Shown here: one piece after another, positions 12,816 to 25,637 of the stretch | Layout of the letters: each line of letters begins with the position of its first letter | How positions within the stretch are numbered: the first letter of the stretch is position 1 | Assembly: GCA_963575645.1 (NCBI GenBank) | Contig: OY754464.1 | Span: 84,148,600 to 84,212,599, forward strand | Direction of reading: 5' to 3' | Length of the DNA stretch: 64,000 bases | Source: Xanthostigma xanthostigma | Lineage: Eukaryota > Arthropoda > Insecta > Raphidioptera > Raphidiidae | Position numbers and translations under genes: made by a program | The notes under the pieces: generated by a model | What the model was told of the DNA's origin: nothing | Database searches by the model: none | What the model saw: only the letters and a program-made list of their open reading frames with translations

Positions 12816-13309
12816 CAGTGTAACCTCTTTATAACGAATCTCAAGGGACCGAGCATTTTGTTTCGTTATAAAGAGTTTTCGTTATATGGAGGGAAGAAAA
12901 AAAAATAACCAAACTTCACTTAATTCATTTATTCCAAACACATAATATAGTCTGTTAACTTTTCCTGACGTTGCCAATATTTGTTTTGTATTTTATTAAG
13001 AGGTATCTTATGCATGGCTTGGGATGTGGTGGAATAATCTTCATTAAACAATATAAATTTTTCGATAAGTTTGACGGCATTAATTGCTTGTTGAATAGTT
13101 GTCGATAGTTCAGAGTAGTCCTCTTTACGTCTGTAAACATTTGCTGACGCCTAAATATGAACATATTTCTTCGTAATAGAGAATGGCTGTTGCGTTATAA
13201 AGAGGGTATTAATGTATGGGTTTTAAGGTAAACCAATCAAATTGTAAACATTTCTACTTTATAGGGGATTTTTCGTTTTAACGAAGGACGTTATAAAGAG
13301 GTTACACTG
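12816..13309. mobile_element. pogo/Tigger-like MITE with TA target duplication
   Basis: Perfect 21-bp terminal inverted repeats begin CAGTGTAACCTCTTTATAAC (12816-12836 and 13289-13309). TA dinucleotides flank both ends (12814-12815, 13310-13311). Length 494 bp. The motif GTTATAAAGAG recurs inside at about 12866 and 13193 in addition to the ends, as expected for transposase binding sites. The CAGT start and TA target fit the pogo/Tigger branch of Tc1/mariner. A 69-codon minus-strand ORF inside (12955-13164) is not recognisable as transposase. Confidence 0.85.
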
Positions 13310-14659
13310 TATATGAATTCAACTAGTCTGTTGACTTTCATATTACGAAAATGACCGCTAATAATTTATTGCGTCATTTTTGAAAATGACAGTACACAAA
13401 CCAATATGACACAATGATCATTTTAGTCATGACCCTTTTTTAATGGTCAGAAAATCGACTCACGTCGCATTTCATCGGCGAAGGTGGAAATATACCATTC
13501 TACAAGTTTCGGCTTTTATCTTGTTACCTATACAAAATAAGTTCATTGGCTCTTAGGCTATAACGAGCGACTCGTCCCTAATAAAAGCTGTTATTCATTT
13601 ATACATCGTCACGCCTCGCTGAATCGCACTTCATAAAGTAGCAAATTGGTGCTTTCGGTAGTATATTTGTGTTTTAGCATAGGTAATTATTGTTTCTATT
13701 TACCGTTGCAAAACTTCATCATGAAAATAAACGACATGTAAAACATTGAAAGCATCGTTTTACATCATTTTCCGTGAAATGCAGCGCACCGAGGCTCAAC
13801 GAAGCGCACATGAAAAGCGTCCTTTAATAACTCTTACATCGAGTTTTATGAAAATTGTATAAAACGGTAGATATGGGCACATCTTTTACATTTAAGCAAG
13901 TCGTAGGTATTACTTGCGTAATAGGTAATCGTTTTTCAAAAACTCACAAGATTAAATTTAATCTTTGTGCATAATATATTTTCCTTGTGCATTTTTCTCC
14001 GTTATTGCATTATGTTTATAATTCAATTACAACCGTTTAACTATTTTTACTACGTAGGAAAATGAATTTTATTTTATTTAATCTAGTGGATGCCACGTTC
14101 GGATTCGCCCGGGCTGATTATCAGTCGGGCGCTCGAGTTTACATTATTGCCTTTGATTTAACCTTGATTTCAATCCAACTTTGAATAATCCGATTTGCAC
14201 CCGAGTAAGGGTTAGACCCAAGCCTTCTTCAAAAAGTAAGCTATTGAAATGATAAAAAAAGAACTTAAATCCTTTCAATAATGCTCTCGAGATTAGCCGA
14301 TGTACAAACATCCTGCCAAACAAATATATAATAACCGCTATTTTGTTGAACAAAAAGTAGAGGATCTCATTTCATTGATAAATAGTAGTTATTCTTCTCC
14401 GAGGATACAGCGATTACCTACTGTTGGTGCAGAGAACGATTATAGAGATATAATCTATATATTATATTGAAAAATGGTGCGCTTAACTCTTTAGAAAAAA
14501 TTAGTCGTCGTGGGACGCCTGGCAGATGTTAAATTTATTTTTGAATTTAAAATTATATTTATTTTTTTAAAATGCTTTTAAAGTACGGGAATAAAAATAT
14601 TTATGAATAACGCAATGGGTAAATAAAAAAAAATCGGTAACGCGCGAGTCGAATTCGCG
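13310..14659. other. No feature recognised
   Basis: AT-rich, no ORF or repeat end that I can support. Confidence 0.4.
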
Positions 14660-15118
14660 TGGAGAGGGTTCCGTACCATTGTATTGTCCGTCAAGTATAA
14701 GTGAGGCCCTACGTTTAATTTTTTTTCAAAATTTTAGACTCAGTAGATCGGTGATGGGAGAGAGGGGGGTGTAAGGATCGATTCTTTAATATCATAGACC
14801 ATGATTTTTTTTGAATTATGAAAAAATATATACATATTTGTTTGTCTCATAACGAAGCCCTTCTTCATTCGATAGGTACGTCACACGATGCACTTGAAAA
14901 ACATCTTTTTATTTAATTTTCTAATTTGCTCCCCAAAATTAACTCCCAAAATCGGATGTCGTTCATTTACACTATCATGTCCTTGGTGGGTCGTCTAGCT
15001 CTATTATATGTACCAAATTTCAACTTTTTTCAACCGATCCATTCGAAAAAAATAAGCAGTGACAGACGGACGGATAGACATGTACGATAGCACGTACGGA
15101 ACTCTACAGAGAACAAAT
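14660..15118 (+). mobile_element. Degenerate non-LTR retroelement fragment
   Basis: Contains phrases typical of lepidopteran retroelement 3' regions: GGTTCCGTACC at ~14669, ATGTACCAAATTTCAAC at ~15007, and CAGACGGACGGATAGACATG near 15063 followed by a GTACGGAACTC block. No ORF remains. Confidence 0.45.
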
Positions 15119-16084
15119 AATATGTGATGTGGTGAAATACATTACAAAAAAAAAATTAAGAAATTATGCCCGCAGATCTTTCAACACTCTCGACGGAAAA
15201 AGTCGCGCACGTTACCTACGTTCCATTATTGCGACGTCACTTTAATTTCTAAAACTTATAGTTTCTATGCGACAACTGACACAATCACTTCATCAATTCA
15301 ATTGTTTTGGCGCGTATAGTATGAACCTGTCACGCATACAACAATTAATCATATTTGTCGCGTCGACGCAACATCGATCCGCCGCGCATTTGTCTACGAT
15401 ACATTACAAGAAAAAACAACAGAACATCGTCCGCGTTAAAGCGCGCTGCAAGTTTCGCGGGATGCGTTGCGTTACAGACTGACGGATCCGGTAGACATGG
15501 CTGACTTATTATATATTATATACCTATACCTACGAATCGTATACACCCGCACATAATATACACAGTATGTACGTTTCCCCATAGTCCCGGCGCCTCCACC
15601 GTCCTCTCGAGCGTCTCTCAGCGCTGTGTACGACGGGTCTCGTGAACCGTACACGCTTCGAGAGCGCTGGCACAATAATTATTTCACTCGTTCACCTACA
15701 ACAGTCCCGGCACCTCCACAACTATTGTCCCTGCACCTACACCATCGATATTACAATCACTCGGAAAGTTAATTAAACTAAGCCGATAAGACGCGTGCTT
15801 GTCTTACTGTATAGCTATCATTAAAATCTACACTAATATATAGGTGATATAGGTGAATTCCAGCCAATTGGGCAACGAGGCCATTCCAACTTGAATATTT
15901 TGACATTTGATGTAGTATAATAAAGGAAATCAAACGGCTAGTATATTTAATATGATATTTGCTATTCATTGCCATGGTTACCTATATAATATGTTCCACG
16001 TCATATAAAAATTAATCAAAGCATGTTTAACTAGTTTATTTCTGACAGATCTACAACACAAAAGAACAGCTGATTTCTTTTTAT
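15119..16084. other. Non-coding; CpG-rich patch at 15180-15480
   Basis: CpG is frequent between 15180 and 15480 (for example GTCGCGTCGACGCAACATCG near 15357). It may be a promoter or untranslated exon of an unseen gene; no ORF is recognisable. 15500-15730 is rich in CTCC/CGCC. The rest is AT-rich. Confidence 0.3.
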
Positions 16085-16390
16085 TTTCAAAATATTTCCG
16101 ATTTTTTCCCTTTTTTTACAAAACTCTGAAAAATAAATAGAATAATAAGCCGTTATGAAATGTAGGTATACCATTATTATATATAGAAAACACCGTTTTA
16201 GCACATATCTCTTCTGCGCATGCGCTGATTTTCTCCCAAAACAATAGGGCTCTTCATATTTGCATGTCAAACATCCTCCCAAAATTTGGTTTCAATCCGT
16301 TCATCCGTTTGACCTGTATCGTACTTACAGACAGACGCACAGAGTTTTTCCAAAAATTTTTTGAATGTTTGCATCTTTTAACGTATAATT
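16085..16390 (+). mobile_element. R1 repeat, copy B (one promoter-like unit, truncated)
   Basis: Carries one unit with TGCGCATGCGCTGATTTT (~16216) and the following AACATCCTCCCAAAATTTGG (~16270). It then departs into a short LINE-like tail with ACAGACAGACGCACAG. Confidence 0.6.
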
Positions 16391-17063
16391 TATATTGCTG
16401 CCTCTCTAACTAATTGCAGCTATATAATTAATTTCAAATGATTCAGCCATTAATTTATACGTTCAAGCGTAAATAGTATTGCATATCTGATGCCACGTTT
16501 CATTAAAATCGCGAACGTATCATTACATGTAATTATAAATAGGTATATAATAATATCTACATTCGGCTGCGTTTTACAATCTCGAAAATGCTCTAGTTAG
16601 GATTCATTGCAAGTGAAGTTCCAGCTATGCTACTTGTTGGACCTCTGACACTGTGATGTGATACGCATGCGCTGTCACATAATGTCACATGCCATTGTTG
16701 TGATTGTTGTAATATTGTTAGACTTGATGTCTTATAATATGGATGTTCACTACTTATGTTCCTAAGCTCTCCTGTACTTCAATTAGAAACTGAAAATCTA
16801 ATTCACTGCTAACGAAAGCCCTCCAAGCGAATTTGAATGTTTTACTTTAAGTAGATTAGAATTTTTTAATTTTTTTTTAAATCGTATGAAGGTTTTTCTG
16901 TAATGCAAATTGCAATGATATCATAACAAACATAAGTAATTTTTCAATTTTAAGCAGGTACAACGGTTGCGGTAAAAGAATCTAGAAAATTAAAATTTTA
17001 CTTGTTCAGCCCTGTAGAAATTCGACGGAGTGAGAATAATATTTAACCAGTGGGAGTAATGCC
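16391..17063. other. No feature recognised
   Basis: AT-rich, short ORFs only. Confidence 0.4.
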
Positions 17064-17143
17064 CAAGTAATTCAAGAATTACAAGGCGCGAAATTTTACA
17101 TCATATACCCCGGTGTTTTGTTTGAAAATCGGTGTATATTTAT
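17064..17143 (+). repeat. Boundary repeat with GTAATTCAAGAATTAC hairpin, copy 1
   Basis: About 80 bp (palindrome GTAATTCAAGAATTAC, then AAGGCGCGAAATT and ATATACCCCGG) nearly repeated at 59951-60033. In both places an R1 element lies downstream, so this may be the 5' edge of R1 with the satellite block inserted behind it here. Confidence 0.5.
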
Positions 17144-17149
17144 CGATCA

Positions 17150-17440
17150 GCCCGGAATTGTTTTTTTAAAAACTCCACATTTGCCCCTTCCCGTTTCACT
17201 GCGAGACAATTCGCATACCCGTTTATCGTTCACCCCGTAATTGTTTTTTTAAAAACTCCACATTTGCCCCTTCCCGTTTCACTGCGAGACAATTCTCATA
17301 CCCCTTTATCGTTCACCCCGGAATTACAATTCGCATACCCGTTTATCGTTCACCCGGAATTATTTTTTTAAAAACTCCACCTCTGCCCCATCGTGTTTCA
17401 CTGCGTGACAATTCGCATACCCCTTTATTAAAAAAAGCTT
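17150..17440 (+). repeat. Satellite module S1: ~85-bp tandem repeat, about 3.5 copies
   Basis: The unit contains CACATTTGCCCCTTCCCG, TTTCACTGCGAGACAATTCG and TTTATCGTTCACCCCGGAAT. Copies start with a T-run followed by AAAAACTC. The same unit occurs twice inside the Helitron at 25320-28654. Confidence 0.85.
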
Positions 17441-19647
17441 AGTCCGCCTTCTTTAGAAGTCCGCCATATTGAATAAAAAGTGACGTCACTTTATTTTTCG
17501 AGTTATTCTCAGCAAGCCCTTTCATTTGATACCCATATTGTAGGAAAGCATAATAAAATTAATCCGCCATCTTTAGAAGTCCGCCATATTGGACTTAGAG
17601 TAAATTCACTTTATTTTTCGAGTTATTTACAGCAAGCCCTTTCATTTGATACCCATATTGTAGGAAAGCATAAAAAACTTAGTCCGCCATCTTTAGAACT
17701 CCGCCATATTTGTTTGAGAGTTACGTCACTTTATTTTTCGAGTTATTCTCAGCACGCCCTTTCATTTGATACCTATATTGTAGGAAAGCATAATAAAATT
17801 AGTCCGCCATCTTTAGACGTCCGCCATATTGGATTTAGAGTGACGTCACTTTATTTTTCGAGTTATTTTCAGCAAGCCCTTTCATTTGATATCCATATTG
17901 TAGGAAATCATAAAAAACTTGTCCGCCATCTTTAGAAGTCCGCCATATTGGTTTTAGAGTGACTTCACTTTATTTTTCGAGTTATTCTCAGCAAGCCCTT
18001 TCATTTGATACCCATATTGTAGGAAAGCATAATAAAATTAGTCCGCCATCTTTAGACGTCCGCCATATTGGTTTTAGAGTGACGTCACTTTATTTTTCGA
18101 GTTATTCTCAGCAAGCCCTTTCATTTGATACCCATATTGTAGGAAAGCATAATAAAATTAATCCGCCATCTTTAGAAGTCCGCCATATTGGATTTAGAGT
18201 AAATTCACTTTATTTTTCGAGTTATTTACAGCAAGCCCTTTCATTTGATACCCATATTGTAGGAAAGCATAAAAAACTTAGTTCGCCATCTTTAGAACTC
18301 CGCCATATTTGTTTTAGAGTTACGTCACTTTATTTTTCGAGTTATTCTCAGCACGCCCTTTCATTTGATACCTATATTGTAGGAAAGCATAATAAAATTA
18401 GTCCGCCATCTTTAGACGTCCGCCATATTGGATTTAGAGTGGCGTCACTTTATTTTTCGAGCTATTCTCAGCAGGCCCTTTCATTTGATACCCATATTGT
18501 AGGAAAGCATAAAAAACTTAGTCCGCCATCTTTAGAAGTCCGCCATATTGGTTTTAGAGTGACGTCACTTTATTTTTCGAGTTATTCTCAGCAAGCCCTT
18601 TCATTTGATACCCATATTGCAGGAAAGCATAATAAAATTAGTCCGCCATCTTTAGACGTCCGCCATATTGGATTTAGAGTGACGTCACTTTTTTTTTGAG
18701 TTTTTTTCAGCAAGCCCTTTCATTTGATACCCATATTGTAGGAAAGCATAAAAAACTTAGTCCGCCATCTTTAGAAGTCCGCCATATTGGATTAAGAGTG
18801 ACGTCACTTTATTTTTCGAGCTATTCTCAGCAAGCCCTTTCATTTGATACCCATATTGTAGGAAAGCATAATAAAATTAGTCCGCCATCTTTAGAAGTCC
18901 GCCATATTGGATTTAGAGTGACGTCACTTTATTTTTTGAGTTATTTTCAGCAAGCCCTTTCATTTGATACCCATATTGTAGGAAAGCATAATAAAATTAG
19001 TCCGCCATCTTCAGAAGTCCGCCATATTGGATTTAGAGTGACGTCACTTTATTTTTCGAGTTATTCTTAGCAAGCCCTTTCATTTGATACCCATATTGTA
19101 GGAAAGCATTATAAAATTAGTCCGCCATCTTTAGACGTCCGCCATATTGGATTTAGAGTGACGTCACTTTCTTTTTTCGAGTTATTTTCAGCAAGCCCTT
19201 TCATTTGATACCCATATTGTAGGAAAGCATAATAAACTTTGTCCGCCATCTTTAGACGTCCGCCATATTGGATTTAGAGTGACGTCACTTTATTTTTCGA
19301 GCTATTCTCAGCAAGCCCTTTCATTTGATACCCATATTGTAGGAAAGCATAATAAAATTAGTCCGCCATCTTTAGAAGTCCGCCATATTGGATTTAGAGT
19401 GACGTCACTTTATTTTTCGAGTTATTTTCAGCAAGCCCTTTCATTTGATACCCATATTGTAGGAATGCATAAAAAACTTAGTCCGCCATCTTTAGAAGTC
19501 CGCCATATTGGTTTTTGAGTGACGTCACTTTATTTTTCGAGTTATTCTCAGCAAGCCCTTTCATTTGATACCCATATTGTAGGAAAGCATAATAAAATTA
19601 GTCCACCATATATAGAAGTCCGCCATATTGGATTTAGAGTGACGTCA
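17441..19647 (+). repeat. Satellite module S2: 120-bp tandem repeat, ~18 copies
   Basis: Period exactly 120 bp with rare 1-bp indels. Each monomer has TCCGCCATCTTTAGA, CCGCCATATTGGA, TGACGTCACTTTATTTTTCG and TTTCATTTGATACCCATATT. Variants show a higher-order duplication: monomers 1-5 (from ~17540) match 6-10 (from ~18140), sharing diagnostic changes (ATCCGCC with AAATTCAC, TTATTTACAGC, AGCACGCCC, ACCTATATTG). Because 120 is a multiple of three, one frame stays open over long stretches (17480-17935, 17959-18699, 18696-19070), but this is a by-product and not a gene. A shorter inverted array is at 26010-26680. Confidence 0.95.
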
Positions 19648-19867
19648 CACAGCTAACCATGCATTGTCATCCAAACTAAACGTGTATACAAATTTTCATC
19701 TCAATCGGTTGAAGATATCTGCTTCAAAATTATCGAAGGCATTCTAGTCGCTCACTTAGTAATTTAGTCGCTCACTTATTAATTAAGTCACCCAAATATT
19801 ATTTTAATATCTCAAGTTATTAAAACAGGATTTCATCATCAGTCACCAAGTTTTTTTTTATTCAACC
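19648..19867 (+). repeat. S2 terminal unit and TAGTCGCTCACTTA mini-repeat
   Basis: 19648-19745 (AACCATGCATTGTCATCC; TTTTCATCTCAATCGGTTG) also caps the inverted S2 array at 25795-26015, where it is present twice. It is followed by two copies of TAGTCGCTCACTTA at 19747-19778. Confidence 0.7.
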
Positions 19868-20685
19868 GTTTTATAATTCCCCTATTATTATTATATAAAA
19901 CAACATTATAAGAGATATATTCTTTTACGCATGCGCCGATGTTCCCCAAAAACAATAGGCCAATTCATATCTGCATATCAAACATCCTCCCAAAATTTGG
20001 TTTCAATCCGCTCATCCGTGGTGTCGGAATGGTAAGAAATGTCAAAAGTGACGTTTGCATCTGTCAAAGTATGTTCTGATAATTAGTTATTCAAATTGTT
20101 AACTCAGAAGGCGTTGCATTTTACAAATATTGAAACGGCATCCGTTTTTGAACAAATGCTACCTTTTTATTTCATTATTGTAATAAATAATATTATCGAC
20201 CAATTTTATTTTAAGACAGAACATACGCAATTTTGAAATTGCCATGTTAAACCATGCAACAGAGAGAGATAACCGAAAGATGTTTTCCATCGGTTATATC
20301 AAATTGAATTTATTTCTATATAAATGTGTATAAAAAAACTGTTTGGGCATTTTCTGTTGTACGATTCTTATGTAAAATTTTCTCCTCTTTCGTTTAAGAC
20401 AGGTTTCGAACCGATCTGATTTAAATTGAGCGAGTTATAAGCGAAAAACTTCGTTTTTTCCTTATTGCTCCCCTCTGGGGTCAAAATTCAAAAATCGGCC
20501 GACGTTACGAGCTAAGTTACGCGGAGACGAATCGAACAAAAAAAAGTTTTTTAAAATCGGTTAAGGCGTTTGGGCTGTACGCGTGACACAAAAAAACGTG
20601 ACACACAGATTCACAGATTCACAGATTCACAGACAAAGCGAGTACATATAGGCGCTTTAGCTTACGCTATTCGCGCCTAAAAAGA
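19868..20685 (+). mobile_element. R1 repeat, copy C
   Basis: One promoter-like unit (ACGCATGCGCCGATG ~19927), then the R1 body (AACATCCTCCCAAAATTTGG ~19981, TTCTCCTCTTTCGTTTAAGA ~20380). The 3' end differs from copy A: CCCCTCTGGGGTCAAAATTC, three or four ATTCACAG repeats, then CGCTATTCGCGCCTAAAAA. No ORF. Confidence 0.7.
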
Positions 20686-23600
20686 AATAATTGTAATTTG
20701 GAAAATTTCGATGGGCGAAAATACTAATAATAATCATGATAATAGGGATATCTAACTTAAAAAATGCTAAAAACATGAACTATTTCGATATCTTTAAATT
20801 CAACGAAGATATGTTCAATGTTTTGTACGCGGTATCGCAAATTGGACGGATTGACGCCCGGTTGGCCATTATGACGCCCTGCGGCACGATGTGTCAAGTG
20901 TAGGTATAACTATAATAAGTAGAGTAGCATTTTGACTTGCCGAACTGTAAAAACTCGCTGGCACTCGTTTTAATAATGGTGTACACATCATCGAAATGAC
21001 TTGATTTCATCTTTTAAAAAACTATTCAGACCAAAAATACTAAAAAAAGTTTTTAAAATATTTGTGTTTAACATTTAATATTTAATTAAAACTATAGATG
21101 CTGCTTATTCTTTGAACTGCTCACAGAAATAATACTTTGTCCTCCTAGCTTAAAGCAATTTTCTATTTCTATTAACAAATTTTCCGGTTAAATGCACCCC
21201 GTAGAGTGTAATTCTCTATTAAAGAGATTTATCGCACATTTTCTCAAACCCTTTCCATTAAACTTGAAATAAGGAAGTCGATTCTGGAACATTAGCCTAG
21301 ATTCAATATTAGTTCTTATAACCAATTCAAAGTTTGTACCTGCTATCTCGAAAAAATGTAATATTAAAGTTGCCAACAAACTTCCTGTGTTTTCTGTAAT
21401 CTAATTATGAATCGTTGGATGTATTTCAAGTACATAACTCCACAAATACAAGATACTGTAAAAATAAAAAACATTTTTTCATTTCTAAATGTTTATAAAG
21501 CTTTTAAAATTAAAGACGTGGGTTCTAATATAGCGTAAACAGTAGATATCGCTCGATCTGTATTTTTAACTTAAAGAATTTTAACTCTAACGACATTTCA
21601 AGTTATTCATAAACCTTTTATGGAAACAGATCGTCGATAACAACGACGCCCTCTCCTCCGCCTATGAGAAACGTCACGTAATATTTGAATGCTCTCTAAA
21701 AGAGCGGGTTATTAGCTGATAAGCACGTCTTTAGATCTTAGGCAACGACCAAACTGTTTTCTCCGTATCGGTTTTCATTCAGCATACCAAATAAATCCCC
21801 CGTATGCTTACTAATTAGTAGAGTTACATGTAATTTAAAGTGTCCTTGTTTCTAAACTTTGCTGTGTTATTGGATGCTGTTGAATGTAATTTACTTGTTT
21901 GTGACATTAAAACATATTTTATAGTTAAGTTTCAAGGAATTTCATTGTAATTATAAAAACTATTTATTTATTTATTGGACATAAATAGATTAAGGGTACT
22001 TGTAGTGTTAACGTTACAAAATTAATCGAAAATTCGTTTTCATGAAAAATAAGCTAACGGAGGGAGTAAAACTTCTTTAGAAATTATTTACTACAGCTGA
22101 AATAATGACGTAGTTGACATCACGCATGCGTGATGTATATTTTCTGCAACCCATCCCTAGTCTGCATGTGAACTGGAGACTTGTAAAAGACGAATTATAA
22201 TAACAAAGTATAATTTAAACATTTTACACGGTGTATTTCATTGAAGCTCTCCTAGTGTTTTTAGCAAAAGAGAAAAGAAACTGACATTCTCAAATTAAAA
22301 AAATTTCGCCAGACAGAGAATTGCGCTCAAAGATGATTAATAATACAACAATAATTTATACAAATTACCAACGCCATACAAAGCAGAAGGTAAAGTTATT
22401 TACATACGTTTAAAATTTATAAAAATTCTACATCTAATTTTAATTTTTAAATGTTGGCCATTTATTAAACCTTACTTCTAAAGAAAATTTATGAAAAAAT
22501 CGAAAGTTGATACGTATAACTTTGCAATATTTTAAACAAACGTGCAGATAAGAGAAAAATAGGTGTGGTAATTATTCCTGAAAATTAAATCTGTGACATT
22601 TTTTCCTTTTAAACTCTCAAGGTTCTACTTTACGACATTTTCATTTTTTGAACATTATTTATGTTTATTTTTGTTTTTTGTTAATATACATATTTGTCTG
22701 AAAAATTGGTTGATAATTTTATTTTTTGAAGAATTCTAATCAGACGTTAATCAAAGATTTGTATGTTTGTTTTATTTAACTTATAGACATAGAAAGTGTC
22801 GCAGTCGTTCAGAAATTTACAATATTATTGCAAAAAATGTTAACCTAGAGTTTATTTATTTAACTGGTAGCGTACTGTTCCAGGACATTCGTTCAGTCGG
22901 TCCTATGTGAATGTGTTGATTTTGTAAAATCCAAGCAGCGTTAGTAACGGTACTCAGCACTTTATTTTGAAAAGTTTAAGGTTTTAAATCTACGACTTGA
23001 CTTGGTGAAAAAAAATTTCATTATCGTCGTTTTCTCTAAATCAGCTTCTAAAAAATTTTAATAGCTCTTGGATTATAACTTTTTATGAAATAATTAAATA
23101 AAGTTTTGGCTAACATTTTTATTCATCTTTGTTACAAACAGTCGTACTAAATTCATATAAATAGTAATAAGGTATGTTTTAAGTTTGCAAAAGTTGAATC
23201 TTAAGAAATGTACTGTCGCTTTTATTTAAAAAATGCCGTTCCTGAAACGGCTATACGATGGAAAATTTCAGTAATGTAGACGTATAAAATGGAAATTGCA
23301 ATATTACATCTGTAGTGTTCAGTCAACCTGAAATCATGAATATTCTTCGAACGTAGAATACGGTCGCTTTGAATTACTCCACAGACTTGCCCACCTTCTA
23401 ATCAATATTTTACAAAACTTTCGTCTTTTTGATATTAATATGACCTCTTTGAATTTTGATGAAATACAATTTTCAATAGTGGAATAGATGTAGGTATACC
23501 TACTTTGCAGTTTAGAACGCTGCCTTATATGAAAACTTACTGAAGGCACAGTTTTTTTTCAGATTGTTAAGACGAGGGTGTCCTAAAAACCAACTAACTA

Positions 23601-23987
23601 TTTTCGTAGTATTTTTTCAAGACTAAAAATTATTGCTCACACCGCTTTATAACTTAGCGATGTGCAATTTTGGTTATGTCAAGTTTTTTTACATTTCAAA
23701 TATTCCGCACAATTCGATAAATAAACTTTAAGGAAACCGTGAACTTGCAGAATTTAGTATTTAATGACTTCATGAAGAGACGACCATATGATTGTGAATA
23801 ACAATATAATATTTTTAAATACAAAGAATATCATAAAGGCTGTTTTGAAACTGAGAGACTAAAAAAGGATTTTGACACTATCTGTATAGAATAACTGTTT
23901 TTCATGCGTGTATAAAGGTTGAAAAATGAAATGTTAATAGACAATTAAAATATCTATAATAACGTCTTGTCGGAAATTTATTATACA
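20686..23987. other. No gene recognised
   Basis: AT-rich, only short chance ORFs on both strands. No terminal repeats or exon candidates that I can support. Confidence 0.4.
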
Positions 23988-24022
23988 CTAGCGGACCCGG
24001 CGAACTTCGTACCGCCTAACAG

Positions 24023-24066
<44 letters not shown>

Positions 24067-24705
24067 ATATAATTGGAACATCTATCTATCTAGGTATTTT
24101 ATTTATTTTAAAATATACATGGACGTATATGTGTGTATGTCGAACACTCCGGCTGCGCCGTCGTGCCCGGTGCAAAAGAACGAATGGGGATATTTGAATA
24201 TTTGATTAACGTCTGATTAGTACTCTTCAATAAATAAATTATCGACCAATTTTTATAAGATCAACAACATTTTCGATATGAATAAAAAAAAGTATACTTA
24301 CAACACAAAATCCGTTGTTATTGGAAGCTCGTGTCACGTGTTGAGTACTTTTGAGGTTATAAAATCACTTGAAAATTATTTAATGATGAAAAATGTTAAA
24401 AGTATATAAATCAATGTTTTTTTAATTTTTGACAGAATTTTTTCAAATCATACATAAGGCTGTTTATATTTTAAAACCATGGATACGAATTTAAAAAAAA
24501 AATCGTGTCTTTAATAATAATTATAATCAAAGGAAGAAAAAAAATTTAAGGGTGGACTACCCCTAACATTTAGGGGGATGAAAAATAGATGTTGGCCGAT
24601 TCTCATAGATACCGGATAAGCACAAAAAATTTCATCAAAATCCGTCAAGCCGTTTCGGAGGAGTATGACTTCGAAAACTGTGACACGAGAATTTTATATA
24701 TTAGA
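23988..24705 (-). mobile_element. Non-autonomous Helitron, 718 bp
   Basis: On the minus strand it starts A|TCTAATATATAAAATTCTCG at 24705 and ends ...CGCCGGGTCCGCTAG|T at 23988, with a GC-rich hairpin-capable stretch before CTAG. Its 3' part (24060-24175) matches, in inverse, 28490-28600 of the larger Helitron, including ATATACGTCCATGTATATTT and the CGGCGCAGCCGGAGTG hairpin. A (TA)n run lies near its 3' end. No coding capacity. Confidence 0.75.
24024..24063. repeat. (TA)n microsatellite
   Basis: About 20 TA units inside the Helitron. Confidence 0.9.
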
Positions 24706-25319
24706 TAAATGAAATGTCAAATATTTTGAAAATGTACAGAACATCAAGTGAAAAACGGCTATTTTATAGAATATAGAGGGTAGTATAAGAAAAACTATTT
24801 TCCAACTTAAATATTTACGACGTGCATTTTTAAACGGTCGACACGGTGTAATAAAACAAAGAAAATGTGGCCGCTGTCCAATTAAAATCATAATAAAACA
24901 AAAACAAAACACGTCATTAAATCGTGCCGGAAAGCATTTTTCATTAAAAATAAAGTTTCAGCGAAATCTTTTATGAAAACACGCTAACTCCGAGAGCTTC
25001 TCATGGCGTTTCACAATTCGCGGTCAGAGCTCCGACGTGGAGCTCTAACAGCCGCCAGTCAAAGAAGATATCTCATTTATTATTTACTTTATATTATTAT
25101 CGTAAGTATTTTACATAAATATAATTTTACGTTTTCAGTGCAGATTTTATAATCGCGTTTGGGAAATTACGGGATTATATTTCAAAGATCGTGAGCACAC
25201 AACTTTAAAAGAGGCTGCGGCTTTGTTCTCGTTTATTTATTATTACTATTCGCGATCATAATATGAATATGATCTAGAGATAGGCCAACAGAGTACCTAT
25301 TCAGGTTCTAAGTGTCAAA
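24706..25319. other. No feature recognised
   Basis: Contains one small hairpin, AGAGCTCC-GACGT-GGAGCTCT near 25025; otherwise unremarkable. Confidence 0.4.
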
Positions 25320-25637
25320 TCTTAATATATAAAAAGTACGTGTCACATATTTGTCCGCGATGGACTCCTAAACTACTGAACCGATTTTAAATTTGATTTG
25401 CAATTCGACCCAACTTGAAAGATAGGATAGCTTACATTTCAATTTATAGTCGCAATATTATTTTATTGCAAATTATTATTTGTCTATTCCTTGACAGTCA
25501 GTAGGTGAATAAGGGGGTTTCTGGGACACTTAAAAAATAGCTTGAAAACAGCTCGGCACGACGGCGCAGCTGGAGTGCTCGAAATAGAGCAAGTGTTTTA
25601 AAGACCAGTTATCCACGAATACTTTACGCTATTTTTG

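Noticed and set aside
17480..19518. Long ORFs with 40-residue repeats (up to 246 codons)
   Set aside because: They follow from a 120-bp satellite whose consensus lacks stops in one frame. The frame is broken by indels at ~17925 and ~18695, and the protein pattern is just the satellite translated.
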